NCBI GenBank assembly: GCA_949752735.1
Contig: OX457036.1
Location: 82,331,005 to 82,395,004 of the forward strand
Source of the DNA: Lumbricus terrestris
Taxonomy: Eukaryota > Annelida > Clitellata > Crassiclitellata > Lumbricidae
Length of the DNA stretch: 64,000 bases
Direction of reading: 5' to 3'
Shown: positions 62,734 through 64,000 of the stretch, piece by piece
Position numbering within the stretch: position 1 is the stretch's first letter
How the letters are laid out: the number at the start of each line of letters is the position of its first letter
Position numbers and translations under genes: made by a program
The notes under the pieces: generated by a model
Told to the model about the DNA's origin: nothing
Databases searched by the model: none
Seen by the model: the letters and a program-made list of their open reading frames with translations, nothing else

Positions 62734-64000
62734 CATAATGCAGCATTGACTTATAACATAGCGTAATTAGCTGACTAAATTTGCTTAATTAAAGTTATAA
62801 CACATTTCTACTGCTGCATTCATTCAAGTTATGACCGCATCACTGATGCAACACAATGACCTTGACAATGACCTTATGACCTCCAGATGACCCCAGATGA
62901 CAAAACAATAGCATAGCCTAAATGAATTCGAAATACCTGATTCTATAACATTAGAGGTATCATACGTGCATATACTGTAAATAATGAAAAAATTAAAGAA
63001 TGACCTTGAAGTTGACCTTATGACCTTCCCATGACCCCGGATGACAAAAAGAATATCAAAAATGAATTCTACATACCTGAATCAGTCATATTTGAGGTAT
63101 TACACGTGCATATGCTGTGATAAATGAAAAAGATGTAAATAATGAAAAATTACTGTAAATAATGAAAAATTAGAGAATGACCTTGAAGTTGACCTTATGA
63201 CCTTCCCATGACCCCGGATGACAAAAAGAATATCATAAATGAATTCTACATACCTGAATCAGTCATATTTGAGGTATTACACGTGCATATGCTCTGATAA
63301 ATGAAAAAGATGAATTATATGACCTTGAAAATGACCGTACAACCTTCAGATGACCCCGGATGACAAAATCAATATCAGAAATGAATTCTACATACCTAAA
63401 TCAGTACAATTAGAGTTATTACACGTGCATATCGTGTAAGAAATAATAAAGAATAATTTTCCAATATGGCCGGTGGCGGCCATATTGGATTTTGCAATTG
63501 CGCCATTCGTGACGTCATGGCGGACAAGCACCTCGGTGATTTTTCATGTCCAGGGACCCACTGACTCATTGGAAGTGAGAAACTCCCCCAACACCAAAGT
63601 GCATACGGGACCTCATGGCACATCATGGAGTAATGTAAACGTTTTCTAATTGATCGTATATATTGCCTTGGTCTGGGTCATTGTGCAATGAATTGCTAAG
63701 CTATCTGTAGCCACTTTGAATGGATGCCACAACTTTTAAGTCCCTGTGTACTGACCCATCTAACTCGAGATATAATCTCAGAAATATAGGCACTTGCCAG
63801 AATCCTTTAACCTCTGGAGAGTCTCGCAACTGAAGAGTGAAATCTTGACACTTTGATTCATTTCAGCAGTTACAACTGACCTCTGTTTAATCGCGTTTGC
63901 AACATTTTAAGTTTCTGTTTTAGTTTTGAATTTCTGTTGATAAGTTTTTAAGACCAAGTTTAGGAAGAGGTTAGCTTAGGCTTATGTAGCTGAGTGCATT

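Overview
This is a 64 kb piece of animal nuclear genome. It is AT-rich, with very large introns, many simple-sequence tracts, and many short non-autonomous DNA transposons with clean target-site duplications. The word TAGGCCTA is frequent, as are 'GCGCTATATAA' SINE-like tails. Together with an invertebrate-looking receptor gene, this suggests a marine invertebrate (echinoderm, hemichordate or mollusc-like). The phylum cannot be fixed from the sequence alone. No bacterial, viral, CRISPR, rRNA or tRNA gene was found.

The one convincing protein-coding gene is on the + strand. It is the 5' part of a discoidin domain receptor (DDR) tyrosine kinase gene. Six coding exons (about 5530-5605, 25433-25535, 43970-44111, 53125-53214, 55414-55561 and 59279-59803) join with consistent splice phases and GT/AG borders. 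They give a 361-residue open reading frame: signal peptide, complete discoidin (DS) domain and complete DS-like domain. The transmembrane segment and kinase domain must lie beyond the right edge. The gene occupies more than 58 kb of the window, nearly all of it intron. All four DS-domain cysteines are kept, but most residues that contact fibrillar collagen in human DDR2 are replaced.

Layout: 1-4400 is upstream intergenic DNA with two hAT-type MITEs and one SINE tail. 4440-5480 is a CpG-rich block that probably holds the promoter and 5' UTR. 5606-25432 is intron 1 (hAT elements, a 14-bp minisatellite of about 48 copies, CAG, GAT and GATA/GACA tracts). 25536-43969 is intron 2 (19-bp and 49-bp tandem repeats, a LINE-like 3' tail, a hAT MITE with perfect 8-bp duplication). 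44112-53124 is intron 3 (an internally deleted piggyBac element flanked by TTAA, and a CpG-rich stretch near 50-51 kb). 53215-55413 is intron 4, dominated by a 463-bp uninterrupted GAA tract that starts 158 bp after exon 4. 55562-59278 is intron 5 (a reverse-transcriptase fragment and a hAT MITE). 59804-64000 is the start of intron 6. It holds a 3.25-kb foldback element with 1.3- and 1.6-kb inverted arms, internal direct repeats full of AGGTCA half-sites, a TATC tract of very unequal length in the two arms, and a decayed transposon-type CXC-domain protein.

The most notable points are the DDR with a non-canonical collagen-binding surface, the very long pure intronic GAA tract, the large foldback palindrome, and the set of dated-by-TSD hAT and piggyBac insertions.
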